Origin: Gemmatimonadota bacterium
Lineage (GTDB): Bacteria; Gemmatimonadota; Gemmatimonadetes; Gemmatimonadales; Gemmatimonadaceae
Reading direction: 5' to 3'
DNA: 64,000 nucleotides
Assembly (NCBI GenBank): GCA_016704465.1
Contig: JADJAD010000004.1
Location: forward strand, 310,001 to 374,000
Position numbers and translations under genes: made by a program. Below are positions 19,709-28,652 of this stretch, piece after piece. How positions within the stretch are numbered: the stretch's first letter is position 1; every line of letters begins with the position of its first letter. The notes beneath the pieces were generated by a model, which saw only the letters and a program-made list of their open reading frames with translations, did not search any database and was not told the origin of the DNA.

Positions 19709-21012
19709 GCAGCACGCTCCCCTCGTCCAGCGCGTCCGCTCGCGCCTGTGCGATTCCCGGCACGCCACTCGCGCAGGCCATGCCGGGGCTCGACAGCTGT
19801 GTGCACTGCGGATTCTGCCTGCAGGCCTGCCCCACGTATCTCGCGCTCCACGACGAGAACGACTCGCCGCGCGGTCGGCTCGTGCTCATGCGCGCGCTCG
19901 TCGAGGGAGACGTGTCGCTCGACGACCCCGACGTGCACGCGCACATCGACCGATGCCTGGGCTGCCGCGGCTGCGAGACCGCCTGTCCGAGCGGAGTTCC
20001 GTATGGTCAGCTGCTCGAGGCGACCCGAGCGACGCTCGCGATGCGCCGTCCGCTCCCACTCATCGCTCGCCTGATTCTCGGCACCTTCGCGCGTCCGTGG
20101 GCGCTCGGCGCAGCGCTGGCGCTGGCACGACTCGCCCGGGCGCTGGGGCTGCCACGCCTTCTCGCCGCCCTCCCGGGTCGGCTCGGCTTCGCCTTCGCCA
20201 TGCTGCGAGCAACGGAACGCCCGCTTGGCGAAGCGCCGTACACGCCGACGGGCGACGGCAGTCGAGGGACGGTCGCGGTGCTGCATGGCTGCGTCATGCA
20301 GGGGTTGTTCGCGGCGACCAATCGTGCGACCGAGCGCGTGCTCGGCGTCAACGACTACCGGCTCGTGGTGGCCACGGACGAAGGGTGCTGCGGGGCGCTG
20401 CACGCGCACGCGGGCGACGTCGACGCCGCCCGGCGTCTCGCCAGGCGCAACATTGCGGCCTTCGAGCAATCGGGTGCGGACCTCGTCGCAGTGAACGCGT
20501 CCGGATGCGGCGCCATGATGAAGGAGTACGGTCACCTCCTGCACGACGACCCCGCCTGGTCGGCGCGGGCTGCCGCGCTCGCCGCGCGTGTGCGCGATGT
20601 CAGCGAGTTGCTCGTGGCCGCCGGTCCGCGGCGCGGCGGCCCGCTGGCGCTCCATGTCACCTACGACGCGCCGTGTCACCTGGTGCACGCGCAGCGCATC
20701 GCGACGGCACCCCTCGCTGTCCTATCGGCGATCCCCGAGTTGCGCCTGACGCCGCTCGCGGATGCCGACCAGTGCTGCGGAGGCGCGGGTATCTACAACC
20801 TGGTGGAAGCCGAGACGTCGGACGCGGTCCTCACGCCGAAACTCGCACGCATCTCCGAGACCGGGGCGGCGCTCGTCGCCACCGGAAACCCGGGGTGCCT
20901 GATGCAGGTCGGGGGCGGGCTGTTGCGCGCCGGCAGCACCACGCGTGTCCTGCACCCGGTCGACCTGCTCGATGCCTCCTACGCCGCGCGCGTGCCTAAC
21001 GCCGACCCATGA
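19705..21012 (+). CDS. glcF: glycolate oxidase, iron-sulfur subunit GlcF
   Basis: 435 residues. Two [4Fe-4S] motifs lie near the N-terminus: CVHCGFCLQACPTY (about residues 32-45) and CLGCRGCETACPSG (about 84-97). The C-terminal half has two CCG domains with EGCCGALHAHAG, SGCGAMMKEYG, QCCGGAGIYN and GNPGCLMQ. It carries electrons from the flavin subunits GlcD/GlcE toward the quinone pool. ATG 19705 overlaps the glcE stop by four bases (ATGA), and its own stop overlaps the HAD gene the same way. Confidence 0.95.
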   Translation: MSSTLPSSSASARACAIPGTPLAQAMPGLDSCVHCGFCLQACPTYLALHDENDSPRGRLVLMRALVEGDVSLDDPDVHAHIDRCLGCRGCETACPSGVPYGQLLEATRATLAMRRPLPLIARLILGTFARPWALGAALALARLARALGLPRLLAALPGRLGFAFAMLRATERPLGEAPYTPTGDGSRGTVAVLHGCVMQGLFAATNRATERVLGVNDYRLVVATDEGCCGALHAHAGDVDAARRLARRNIAAFEQSGADLVAVNASGCGAMMKEYGHLLHDDPAWSARAAALAARVRDVSELLVAAGPRRGGPLALHVTYDAPCHLVHAQRIATAPLAVLSAIPELRLTPLADADQCCGGAGIYNLVEAETSDAVLTPKLARISETGAALVATGNPGCLMQVGGGLLRAGSTTRVLHPVDLLDASYAARVPNADP

Positions 21013-21713
21013 CACATCGTGTGCTCGAGGCGGTGCTGATGGAGTTTGACGGGGTGCTCGCCGACACGGCCCATGCGCGTCGCGACGCGCTCACCGGCGT
21101 CCTTGCCGAGGACGGGCTGCAGCTGTCGGACTCGGACTACCGGGATGGGTGCGCCGGGCTCTCCACGACCGACGCCGTGCGCGAGGCGACCGAGAGGTGC
21201 GGCGCGACGATCGACGCGACCGGACTCGAACTGCTCGCGCTGCGCGTCGACCGCGCCTTCTCCGATCATGTCGGCAAGGGAGTCGTGCTGGTCGACGGCG
21301 CGCGCGAGGCCGTGGAACGACTGGCGGCCCGGGTGCGCGTCGGCATCGTCACCCGGGCCAGCCGACGCCATGTCGAGTTCGTCCTGAACCTCGGGCAGAT
21401 GGAGCACCTGTTCGCGTGCGTCATCGGGTCGGAGGATGTCGATCCCCCGAAGCCGGCGCCAGCGCCATACCTGGCCGCCCTGGGACGATTGGAGCAGCGG
21501 CGTCCCATCCGGTCCGATGGACTCGTGGTCTCACTGGAGGATGGGCTGGGGGGAATCCGTGCGGCTCGAGCCGCCGGCCTGCGCTGCATCGCCGTCGGGA
21601 ACCTCCCGGCGCACGTCGCCATGGAGGCCGACGCATGCATTCCTGCCATCACCGGCATCGATACCGCGGTGGTGGAACAACTGATCGCCCGCGTTGGAGA
21701 GCGCTTCGCATGA
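21009..21713 (+). CDS. HAD-family hydrolase, putative phosphoglycolate phosphatase, with Glu in place of the nucleophile Asp
   Basis: 234 residues, the size of CbbY/Gph-type HADs. Motif I reads MEFDGVLADT where the family has FDxDGxL(V/A)DT, so the nucleophilic Asp is Glu12 (codon GAG) while Asp14 is kept. Motif II Thr (GIVTRAS), the motif III Lys (PPKPAPAPY) and the motif IV acidic site (VSLEDGLGGIRAA) are present. It overlaps glcF by ATGA and so belongs to the glycolate operon, which suggests dephosphorylation of 2-phosphoglycolate to glycolate. With Glu at the nucleophile, activity is doubtful, or the enzyme uses altered chemistry. Other HAD sugar-phosphate roles cannot be excluded. Confidence 0.82.
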   Translation: MTHRVLEAVLMEFDGVLADTAHARRDALTGVLAEDGLQLSDSDYRDGCAGLSTTDAVREATERCGATIDATGLELLALRVDRAFSDHVGKGVVLVDGAREAVERLAARVRVGIVTRASRRHVEFVLNLGQMEHLFACVIGSEDVDPPKPAPAPYLAALGRLEQRRPIRSDGLVVSLEDGLGGIRAARAAGLRCIAVGNLPAHVAMEADACIPAITGIDTAVVEQLIARVGERFA

Positions 21714-22831
21714 CGGAGTCACCGAGTCCACACGAGTCATCGTCCGCAACGAGACTCCCCAGCGACGACAGATCCGCCGTCGGCCTGCCCGAGCCGCGCG
21801 GCGTCGGGAACTTTGGCGACGTCGAGGGCGAGTACTGGGCGCTTCGGCGTGGCGATGCGCCAGGCGCCGGCGGCGCCATTGTCGTGGATCGAAGCGATCG
21901 TTCGCGCGGCACCTTCGCGGGGGGCAAGGCACGCGAGGTCCTGACGGGGCTGGTGACAAACGATGTGCTGTCATTGCAGCCCGGCACCGGTTGTTACGCC
22001 GCCGCGCTCACCGCCAAGGGAAAGATTCTTGCCGACGTACGTATCTTCGTCCGGGACGACGATGTCCTCGTGGACGTGCCGCCTCGCGCGTCGGCGGGCT
22101 GGTGGACCATGGTCCGCAAGTACGTGAATCCGCGGCTGTCGCGATACGCCGATGTCAGTGCCGAGACGGCCGACCTCAGCGTGTACGGCACACGCGCGCA
22201 TGCGGTGGTGGCCGGGGCGCTCGGGCTCGAGTGGGAATCGCTGCAGGCGATGGACGACTACGCGCACCGCGCGGTGGAATCGCACGGGCACACCATCCTG
22301 GTGGCGCGAGTCCCCGACCTGGGGCTGGAGGGTTTCGCGCTCCTAATGCCAACGCTCGCGCAGCCGGCGGTGTGGAGCGCGCTCGTCTCACACGGCGCGC
22401 GAGCGGCCGGACGCGACGCCGTGCACATTGCCCGCGTGGAGAGCGGGCGGCCGGAGTGGGGAGTCGAGATGGACGATTCGACGCTGGCCCAGGAAGCCAA
22501 CATGGAGGAGCTGCACGCGATCTCGTTCACCAAGGGGTGCTATACGGGACAGGAAACGGTCGCCCGGGTGCATTTCCGAGGGCGTGTGAACCGTCACCTG
22601 CGGGGCCTTCGATTCGACGAGGCGCGGCCCGTGTCGGTGGGCGCCGAGCTGCACGACGCTGCGGGCAAGGTGATGGGCGACGTTCGAAGCGTCGCGATCT
22701 CGCCGCGACTCGGTGGGATCGCGCTGGCGATGGTCCGGCGCGAGGTGGAGATGGACACCGACATTGACGTGGTGTGGGGCGACGCCCGGGGGCGGGCGCG
22801 CGTCGTGACGCTCCCGTTTCCTCCGGGCTAG
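21710..22831 (+). CDS. ygfZ: folate-binding YgfZ/GcvT-like protein (iron-sulfur cluster repair)
   Basis: 373 residues. The YgfZ signature KGCYTGQETVAR is present in the C-terminal third, after a GcvT-like fold with GLVTNDV, LTAKGKILADVRIF and RVESGRPEWGVEMD. YgfZ proteins bind tetrahydrofolate and help maintain [4Fe-4S] enzymes. ATG 21710 overlaps the HAD stop (ATGA), making it the last gene of the glc run; support of the Fe-S subunit GlcF is an attractive inference. About 40 N-terminal residues before the fold are low-complexity. Confidence 0.9.
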   Translation: MTESPSPHESSSATRLPSDDRSAVGLPEPRGVGNFGDVEGEYWALRRGDAPGAGGAIVVDRSDRSRGTFAGGKAREVLTGLVTNDVLSLQPGTGCYAAALTAKGKILADVRIFVRDDDVLVDVPPRASAGWWTMVRKYVNPRLSRYADVSAETADLSVYGTRAHAVVAGALGLEWESLQAMDDYAHRAVESHGHTILVARVPDLGLEGFALLMPTLAQPAVWSALVSHGARAAGRDAVHIARVESGRPEWGVEMDDSTLAQEANMEELHAISFTKGCYTGQETVARVHFRGRVNRHLRGLRFDEARPVSVGAELHDAAGKVMGDVRSVAISPRLGGIALAMVRREVEMDTDIDVVWGDARGRARVVTLPFPPG

Positions 22832-22900
22832 CCGTCGTCGCGGACCAGCCCGGACACGCGCGGGCACAATCGAAAACGCCGACGGGCACCATTCAAAACG

Positions 22901-22934
22901 CAGACGGGCGCGACCATGTGGTCGCGCCCGTCTG
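22901..22934 (-). terminator. intrinsic terminator of the lipoprotein gene, possibly bidirectional
   Basis: A perfect 15-bp stem (22901-22915 and 22920-22934, loop ATGT). Read on the minus strand it is followed by CGTTTT, so it fits termination of the lipoprotein transcript 45 bases after its stop. It lies 70 bases beyond the ygfZ stop and may also serve that operon. Confidence 0.85.
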
Positions 22935-22978
22935 GTGTGACTCGCGTCGGCGCGTAGTCGCGCCGTCGTGTCTGCGAG

Positions 22979-23167
22979 TTAGTGCGCCGTCGTGTCGGCG
23001 GCCGAGTCGTGGCTCATCGTCGAGTCCATCATGGGGGCGACGGAATCCATGGCCGGGGCCGGGGTCATCGCGGCAGCAGCGCTGTCGACGGCCGGCATGG
23101 CCTCTTCCTTGGCACCGCCGCAAGCGGCGAGCATGACGATGGCAGCTGCGAGAGCTAAACGCTTCAT
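22979..23167 (-). CDS. small lipoprotein of unknown function
   Basis: 62 residues. A basic start (MKRLALAAAIVM) leads to the lipobox LAAC at residues 12-15, so Cys15 should be lipidated and the protein anchored in a membrane. The mature part is short and rich in Ala, Met, Asp and Ser (repeated MDS), with no recognisable domain. ATG 23167 has GGAG upstream (TGGAGAACAAATCA); an in-frame extension to 23206 lacks this. A terminator follows. It is the only gene in the roughly 800-base stretch between ygfZ and the molybdopterin enzyme. Confidence 0.8.
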   Translation of the reverse strand: MKRLALAAAIVMLAACGGAKEEAMPAVDSAAAAMTPAPAMDSVAPMMDSTMSHDSAADTTAH

Positions 23168-23627
23168 TGATTTGTTCTCCAGTGACGTGGGATGGGAAAA
23201 AAACATTCAAAGCCGGACTGCACATTCCATTGCGTCTTCGGCCAGTCCGGCCTCAGCACGCCGCGCTCGCGACTCGTAGTGTTCGAAGGTGATCCGCTGC
23301 GTCGTGCGCCTAGACGCGGCGAAAAGGCATGTATCCTACTCCGGCACATGCCTGACCCCCATAACGTGAACAAATGTACGACTGTTGCGCGAACAGTCAA
23401 GGGTGCGGGTGGGCCAAGTCTAGCCGTAGCAACGTGTTTCACTCGGAATCTTGCCCGGTCGACCCTGCTCGGCCGGCACGGACGCGGCGCGCCGTGTCGG
23501 AATCATGGCGCCCCTCCAAGTCGCGCGACGATCAGACGCAGGGTCGCGGGAATCGATTCTGGCGCTAGACTGCTGCAGCACTGCACGACATGATCGCGTC
23601 ACACCTCACGCACCCTTCCTCCTGGCC
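23168..23627. other. divergent intergenic region with a candidate promoter/operator
   Basis: 460 bases between the divergent lipoprotein and molybdopterin oxidoreductase genes. Reading frames here lack homology, and the frame continuous with the oxidoreductase before 23628 has unrelated composition. The only structure I see is the minus-strand promoter with an inverted repeat at 23373-23400. Confidence 0.6.
23373..23400 (-). promoter_or_regulatory. candidate lipoprotein promoter with inverted repeat between -35 and -10
   Basis: On the minus strand TTGACT (23400-23395) and TACATT (23378-23373) are 16 bases apart. The spacer contains GACTGTT-N5-AACAGTC (23380-23398), a perfect 7-bp inverted repeat placed where a repressor would block polymerase. 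It lies about 205 bases upstream of the lipoprotein ATG, implying a long leader. No regulator gene is adjacent. Confidence 0.4.
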
Positions 23628-25721
23628 ATGATCAGCGCCGAGTCCGGGACGCCGGCGACGTCGGTCGTACGCGGGGCCTGCCCGCACGACTGCCCCGATA
23701 CGTGCGCGACCCTCGTAACGGTTCGCGATGGGCGTGCCATCCGCATACAGGGCGACCCCGATCACCCGTTCACCGACGGCTTCCTCTGCGCCAAGGTGAA
23801 CCGGTACCTGGAGCGCACCTACCATCCCGATCGCCTGTCCGCTCCCCTGCGCCGGGTCGGCCCGAAGGGGAGTGGACAGTTCGAGCCCGTGTCGTGGGAC
23901 GTCGCGCTCGACGACATCGCCGGGCGTCTCGCCGACATCGCCGCATCGGCCGACGGTCCGCAAGCCATCCTGCCCTACTCCTACGCCGGGACCATGGGGC
24001 TGCTGCAGGGATCAAGCGTTGACCGCCGCTTCTTCCACGCCCTCGGCGCGTCGCGACTGGATCGCACCATCTGCGCGACGGCGGGCAAGGTCGGGATGAT
24101 GATGACCGTTGGGGCGAGCATCGGTGCCGACGGTGAGGGCGTCCCGGAATGCGACCTCGTGCTGCTCTGGGGCACGAATACCCTCACGTCCAATCCGCAC
24201 CTCTGGCCACACATCCTGAAGGCGCGTGAGCGCGGCGCGCACCTGATCGCCATCGACCCCGTGCGGACGCGCACCGCCGAGCAGTGCGACGAATGGCTGG
24301 GCATCCGTCCGGGCACCGACGCCGCGCTCGCCCTCGCGATGATGCACGTGCTGTTCGATGAGGGGCTCCAGGACGACGACTACCTGGCGCAGTACACGCT
24401 GGGGGCCGACGACCTGCGCGTGCGCGCGGCGGAATGGTCCCCGGAGCGCGCCGCCCCCATCACCGGGCTCCCCGCCGAGACGATTCGCACGCTCGCGCGA
24501 CGTTACGGCACGGCACGCGCGGCCTTTCTCCGCATCAACTACGGCTTGCAACGCCACGGCGGGGGCGGCATGGCGGTGCGCACCATTGCGTGCCTCCCCG
24601 CCATCACGGGACATTGGCGTCACCCCGGCGGCGGCGTGCAGCTCTCCACGAGTGGGAACTTCCGGTTCAACTCGGCCGCGCTCGAGCGCCCCGACCTGAA
24701 TCCCGACGTCCGCACGATCAACATGATCCGGCTGGGTGAGGCGTTAACGCGCGACGACGCCGGCGTTGGCGGTCCCCCCGTGCGGGCGCTGGTAGTCTAC
24801 AACTCCAATCCCGCCGACGTCGCGCCCGACCGCAACGAGGTCCTGCGCGGCCTCGGGCGCGAAGACCTGTTCACCGTCGTGCTGGAGCATTTCCAGACCA
24901 ACACGGCCGACTGGGCCGACTATGTCCTGCCGGCCACCACGCAGCTCGAGCACTGGGACGTGCACCTGGCGTACGGCCATCACCATGCCACGCTCAACCG
25001 ACCAGCCATCGCGCCGCTGGGCGACTCCCGGCCCAACACCGAGATCTTTCGCCAACTAGGCCGACGCATGGGGTTGGATGCCTCGCTGTTTGCCGAGGAC
25101 GACCAGGCACTGGTGCGCCTGGCGCTCCAATCGGGGCATGCGAACATGGGGGGCGTGACCTTCGAGCGGCTCATGGAAGAGGGCTGGGTGCGGCTCAACC
25201 TCCCCTCGCCATACGCCCCGTTCGCCACGGGCGGCTTCCCCACCCCAAGCGGCAAGTGCGAGTTCCGCTCGGCGCGACTCGAGGCGATGGGCCTCGATCC
25301 GCTCCCCACCTACACCGCACCGTACGAACTGCCCGAAACCGCCCCGAGGCTCGCCGCGCGCTTCCCGCTCTCACTGATCTCGTCGCCGAGACACTATTTC
25401 CTCAACTCGACCTTCGTCAACATCGCCTCGCTTCGGAAGGATGCCGAGCCGGAGTGCATGATGCACCCGATCGATGCGGAACGGCGCGGACTGGTGTCGG
25501 GAACGCGAGTGGTGGTGCATAACGATCGCGGTCACTTCGCGGCCGCGCTGCGCGTGGAAGACGGCGTGCGCGAGGGCGTGGTCTGGGCGCCGTCGATCTG
25601 GTGGGGCAAGCTCTCGCCCGACGGGCAGAACGCCAACGCGACGACCTCCCAGCGGGAAACCGACCTTGGACACGGTCCCGTTTTCTACGACAACCTCGTC
25701 GAGGTGTCTGCTGCCGACTGA
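23628..25721 (+). CDS. molybdopterin-dependent oxidoreductase (DMSO reductase family)
   Basis: 697 residues. The N-terminal cysteine motif CPHDCPDTC, with a later Cys in GFLCAK, binds a [4Fe-4S] cluster. The Mo-bisMGD domains follow (DLVLLWGTN, IAIDPVRTRTAEQCDEW, NFRFNS, VYNSNPADVAPD), and the C-terminal dinucleotide-binding domain contains LISSPRHYFLNSTF and GHGPVFYDNLVEV. No Tat signal is seen with ATG 23628, so it is probably cytoplasmic. The substrate cannot be named; formate-dehydrogenase/biotin-sulfoxide-like members look alike. No small subunits are adjacent. The frame extends upstream to 23451 without homology. Confidence 0.9.
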   Translation: MISAESGTPATSVVRGACPHDCPDTCATLVTVRDGRAIRIQGDPDHPFTDGFLCAKVNRYLERTYHPDRLSAPLRRVGPKGSGQFEPVSWDVALDDIAGRLADIAASADGPQAILPYSYAGTMGLLQGSSVDRRFFHALGASRLDRTICATAGKVGMMMTVGASIGADGEGVPECDLVLLWGTNTLTSNPHLWPHILKARERGAHLIAIDPVRTRTAEQCDEWLGIRPGTDAALALAMMHVLFDEGLQDDDYLAQYTLGADDLRVRAAEWSPERAAPITGLPAETIRTLARRYGTARAAFLRINYGLQRHGGGGMAVRTIACLPAITGHWRHPGGGVQLSTSGNFRFNSAALERPDLNPDVRTINMIRLGEALTRDDAGVGGPPVRALVVYNSNPADVAPDRNEVLRGLGREDLFTVVLEHFQTNTADWADYVLPATTQLEHWDVHLAYGHHHATLNRPAIAPLGDSRPNTEIFRQLGRRMGLDASLFAEDDQALVRLALQSGHANMGGVTFERLMEEGWVRLNLPSPYAPFATGGFPTPSGKCEFRSARLEAMGLDPLPTYTAPYELPETAPRLAARFPLSLISSPRHYFLNSTFVNIASLRKDAEPECMMHPIDAERRGLVSGTRVVVHNDRGHFAAALRVEDGVREGVVWAPSIWWGKLSPDGQNANATTSQRETDLGHGPVFYDNLVEVSAAD

Positions 25722-25812
25722 GCGCATGCGCGACCCTGCGCCGTGGGAGCCGGCGTGTTGCGCGGAGAACTTCCGCCGGTCCGCAGGCGTTGTAGCTTCG
25801 TCCCCTCTACAC

Positions 25813-27303
25813 ATGGAGCAGCCGTTGTCGTCCCAGGTACTTCCCACGACTCTTGGTGCCCTCAAGGCACACCCGCTCGGTGACCGCGCCCGCGTCCTTC
25901 GCTCCGTGAAGGACGAGTTGCGGGAGAACCTGATCGCCAAGCTGCGCGCCGGCGGGCCACTCTTCGAGGGCGTACTGGGCTACGAAGACACGGTCATGCC
26001 CCAGATCGTGAACGCCATCCTGGCGCGGCACAACTTCATCCTGCTGGGGCTGCGCGGGCAGGCCAAGTCGCGCATCCTGCGCGCGCTGGTCACCCTGCTC
26101 GACGAGCGCATGCCGGTGGTGGCGGGGAGCGAGATCAACGACAACCCGTACGCCCCCATCTCGAAGTTTGCGCGCCTGCGGCTCGAGGAGATGGGGGACG
26201 ACACCCCGATCGCCTGGGTCGACCGCAGCAGCCGGTACGTCGAGAAGCTGGCAACGCCCGACGTGACGATCGCCGACATCATCGGCGATGTCGACCCGAT
26301 CAAGGCGGCCCGCGGTGGCCACATCCTGTCCGATGAACTGACGATCGCATACGGGATGCTTCCGCGGGCCAATCGCGGACTCTTCGCCCTGAACGAACTC
26401 CCCGACCTCGCCGGAAAGGTGCAGGTCGGGCTGTTCAACATCATGCAGGAGGGTGACGTCCAGATCAAAGGCTATCCGGTGCGCCTGCCACTCGATGTGC
26501 TCCTGTGTTTCACTGCCAATCCGGAAGACTACACCGCGCGCGGCAAGATCATCACGCCGCTCAAGGATCGCATCGGGAGCGAGGTGCTGACCCACTATCC
26601 TGAGACGGTCGAGCTGGGCATGCAGATCACGGCGCAGGAAGCATGGGTGGCACGCGGAACGCTCCCGCTCCGCATGCCGGACTTCGTCGCCGAGGTGATC
26701 GAGCGCGTGGCGTTCGAGGCGCGCACCGACAAGCGCATTGATCGCCGGTCGGGCGTGTCGCAGCGCATGCCGATCTCGGTGATGGAGAGCGTCGTGTCCA
26801 ACGCCGAGCGGCGCGCGCTCCGGATGGGCAGCGACGAGATCGTGCCGCGCATTTCGGACGTCTACGCGGCGCTTCCGGCGGTGACTGGCAAGATCGAGTT
26901 GGAGTATGAGGGCGAGCTGGTGGGCGCGGCGGCCATCGCGCGCGACCTGATCCGACGCGCCTCCGATGCCGTCTTCCGCGACCGGGCCGGGACGGTCAAC
27001 CTGGATGACATCATCCTCTGGTTCGAGGACGGCGCGGCATTGCAGGTGACGGACGAACTCGACGCCTCGGTCCTGGTGAAGGCGTTCGACGTCGTCCCCG
27101 GCCTGACGCAGCTGGTGCACCGCGTCGGACTCGCCGCGCCGGGCGACACTCCGGTGACAGCGGCTGCCTGCGAACTCGTGCTCGAGTCGCTCGTGGCACG
27201 GCGCAAGATCTCACGCTCCGATGCCGGTCACTACGGGCGTGCCCCACAGGAACGTCGCGCCCGCGGCGGCCAGCAGGACTTCGGGGGCGGGCTGTCCGCC
27301 TGA
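25813..27303 (+). CDS. MoxR/magnesium-chelatase-like AAA+ ATPase
   Basis: 496 residues. The Walker A loop GLRGQAKS is at about residues 80-87 and a FALNELPDLAGKVQ segment is at the Walker B/sensor region; CFTANPEDYTARGKIITPLKDRIG is the arginine-finger area. These ATPases normally work with a VWA-domain partner in chelatase-like remodelling or metal insertion. A suitable VWA gene (33143-34423) exists but is 5.8 kb away. ATG 25813 is chosen; an open frame runs upstream into the oxidoreductase without homology. The next gene starts 4 bases after its stop. Confidence 0.87.
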   Translation: MEQPLSSQVLPTTLGALKAHPLGDRARVLRSVKDELRENLIAKLRAGGPLFEGVLGYEDTVMPQIVNAILARHNFILLGLRGQAKSRILRALVTLLDERMPVVAGSEINDNPYAPISKFARLRLEEMGDDTPIAWVDRSSRYVEKLATPDVTIADIIGDVDPIKAARGGHILSDELTIAYGMLPRANRGLFALNELPDLAGKVQVGLFNIMQEGDVQIKGYPVRLPLDVLLCFTANPEDYTARGKIITPLKDRIGSEVLTHYPETVELGMQITAQEAWVARGTLPLRMPDFVAEVIERVAFEARTDKRIDRRSGVSQRMPISVMESVVSNAERRALRMGSDEIVPRISDVYAALPAVTGKIELEYEGELVGAAAIARDLIRRASDAVFRDRAGTVNLDDIILWFEDGAALQVTDELDASVLVKAFDVVPGLTQLVHRVGLAAPGDTPVTAAACELVLESLVARRKISRSDAGHYGRAPQERRARGGQQDFGGGLSA

Positions 27304-27307
27304 TGCC

Positions 27308-27832
27308 GTGACCACCATGCGTCGTCGGCACGCCACCGCCTCCACCACCCCGACCGGGCTGGTCGTGCGCGCGGCCGACGCCGCTGACCTGGAGATCGTC
27401 GTCGCGCTGCGGCTCCGGCTGCTCGCGGAGGAAGCGCGCAATCCGGCCGTCGCGCTTTCGCTCACCGACCTGCACGAACACGCGCGCCAGCTCAGCGAGC
27501 GCCAGCTCGCGTCGCCCACCGACGTCATTTTCCTTGCGACGCAACGCGATGCCGCACTCGGGATGCTGCGCGTCGCCGTCTCCCGTCCGCCGCGCCTGGT
27601 GCGACCGCAGCCGTATGGTTTCATGACCTCAGCGTACGTCGTGCCGTCGTACCGCCGTGCCGGGGTGCTGCGCGCCCTCGTGCGCGCGGGCGAGGCGTGG
27701 TGCCGCGCGCGCGGACTGGGCGAGGTGCGCCTGCACTGTACCGTGGACAACGCGCCCGGCAATGCATCGTGGGAAGCGCTCGGCTACGGTGTCGCCGAGC
27801 TTGTGCGACGCCGGACCCTGACGGAGGAGTAG
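27308..27832 (+). CDS. GNAT-family N-acetyltransferase
   Basis: About 174 residues. The acetyl-CoA fold is visible: an N-terminal VVRAADAADLEIVVALRLRLL, then PYGFMTSAYVVPSYRRAGVLRALV, the motif A pyrophosphate loop (R-R-A-G-V-L-R-A), and LHCTVDNAPGNASWEALGYG at the C-terminal helix-strand. The acceptor is unknown. The start is GTG 27308 or ATG 27317; neither has a clear ribosome site. It follows the MoxR-like gene by 4 bases and precedes the kinase-like gene by 5, so the three form one unit. Confidence 0.8.
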   Translation: MTTMRRRHATASTTPTGLVVRAADAADLEIVVALRLRLLAEEARNPAVALSLTDLHEHARQLSERQLASPTDVIFLATQRDAALGMLRVAVSRPPRLVRPQPYGFMTSAYVVPSYRRAGVLRALVRAGEAWCRARGLGEVRLHCTVDNAPGNASWEALGYGVAELVRRRTLTEE

Positions 27833-27837
27833 GCGCC

Positions 27838-28497
27838 ATGCCGGTTGTGACGATTTCGCGCACCTACGGCTCGGGCGGGAGCGAGGTCGCGGCAGGGCTG
27901 GCCCGTCGGCTGCAATGGGCGCTGCTCGACAACGCCTTTGTCGAGCGGGTCGCGGTAGGGTTGCACCTGACGCCCGCCCACGTGGAAGCGATCGAGGAGC
28001 GGCGCCCCTCGCTTGCCGAGCGGATCGCCGACGCCTTTGCCTACAGTTCGCAGGAAATGCTCTCGGCGCCGCTCGGCGCGCCGCTGCCGCCGACCGAGGA
28101 TCGCATCCTCGAGGCGACGCACCGTGTGATCGACGAAGCGGTGGCCCGGGGGCCGGTCGTGCTCGTGGGGCGCGGCGCCCAGGCATGGCTCGCGAATCGA
28201 CAGGACGCCCTGCACTTCCTCTGCGTGTCGACCCCGGAGGCGAGCGTAACCCGGGTGATGGACCGCGAAAGCGTAACGGCAGACGAGGCGGCTCGGCAGG
28301 TCGAGGAGACCAACAGGCAACGGCTGGAGTATGTGCGTCGCTGCTGGAATCGCGAGTGGCTCGCCCCGGCGAATTATCACGCGTGCATCAACACGGCGTG
28401 GCTCGGGATCGAGGGAGCGGTCACGGTCCTCGAGGCGATCGTGCGCGCACAGTTGCCGCCGCACCTGCACCAGCCGGGTGGGTCGCAGGGTCAATAA
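27838..28497 (+). CDS. cytidylate kinase-like family protein
   Basis: 219 residues. The N-terminus PVVTISRTYGSGGSEVAAGLA contains the P-loop variant GSGGSE of the cytidylate-kinase-like family. LLDNAFVERVA follows, with VVLVGRGAQAWLA, FLCVSTPEASVTRVM and an arginine-rich lid (NRQRLEYVRRCWNREW) further on. True Cmk specificity is not assured; the substrate is unknown. ATG 27838 has GGAGG about 10 bases upstream, within the end of the GNAT gene. Confidence 0.82.
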   Translation: MPVVTISRTYGSGGSEVAAGLARRLQWALLDNAFVERVAVGLHLTPAHVEAIEERRPSLAERIADAFAYSSQEMLSAPLGAPLPPTEDRILEATHRVIDEAVARGPVVLVGRGAQAWLANRQDALHFLCVSTPEASVTRVMDRESVTADEAARQVEETNRQRLEYVRRCWNREWLAPANYHACINTAWLGIEGAVTVLEAIVRAQLPPHLHQPGGSQGQ

Positions 28498-28652
28498 GAG
28501 TCCTCTCACCAATCGACGATGGCCTCCGGCCGGCGCGGCGCGCCGACGCGACCGGCGACTGTTTGTGAGATGACCTGTAGCGCCTGCGCCGGTTGACAGT
28601 GGCGGCCTGACGCGGAGGTTGTCACCTCACATCACTTCACCCGGGAACGGCC

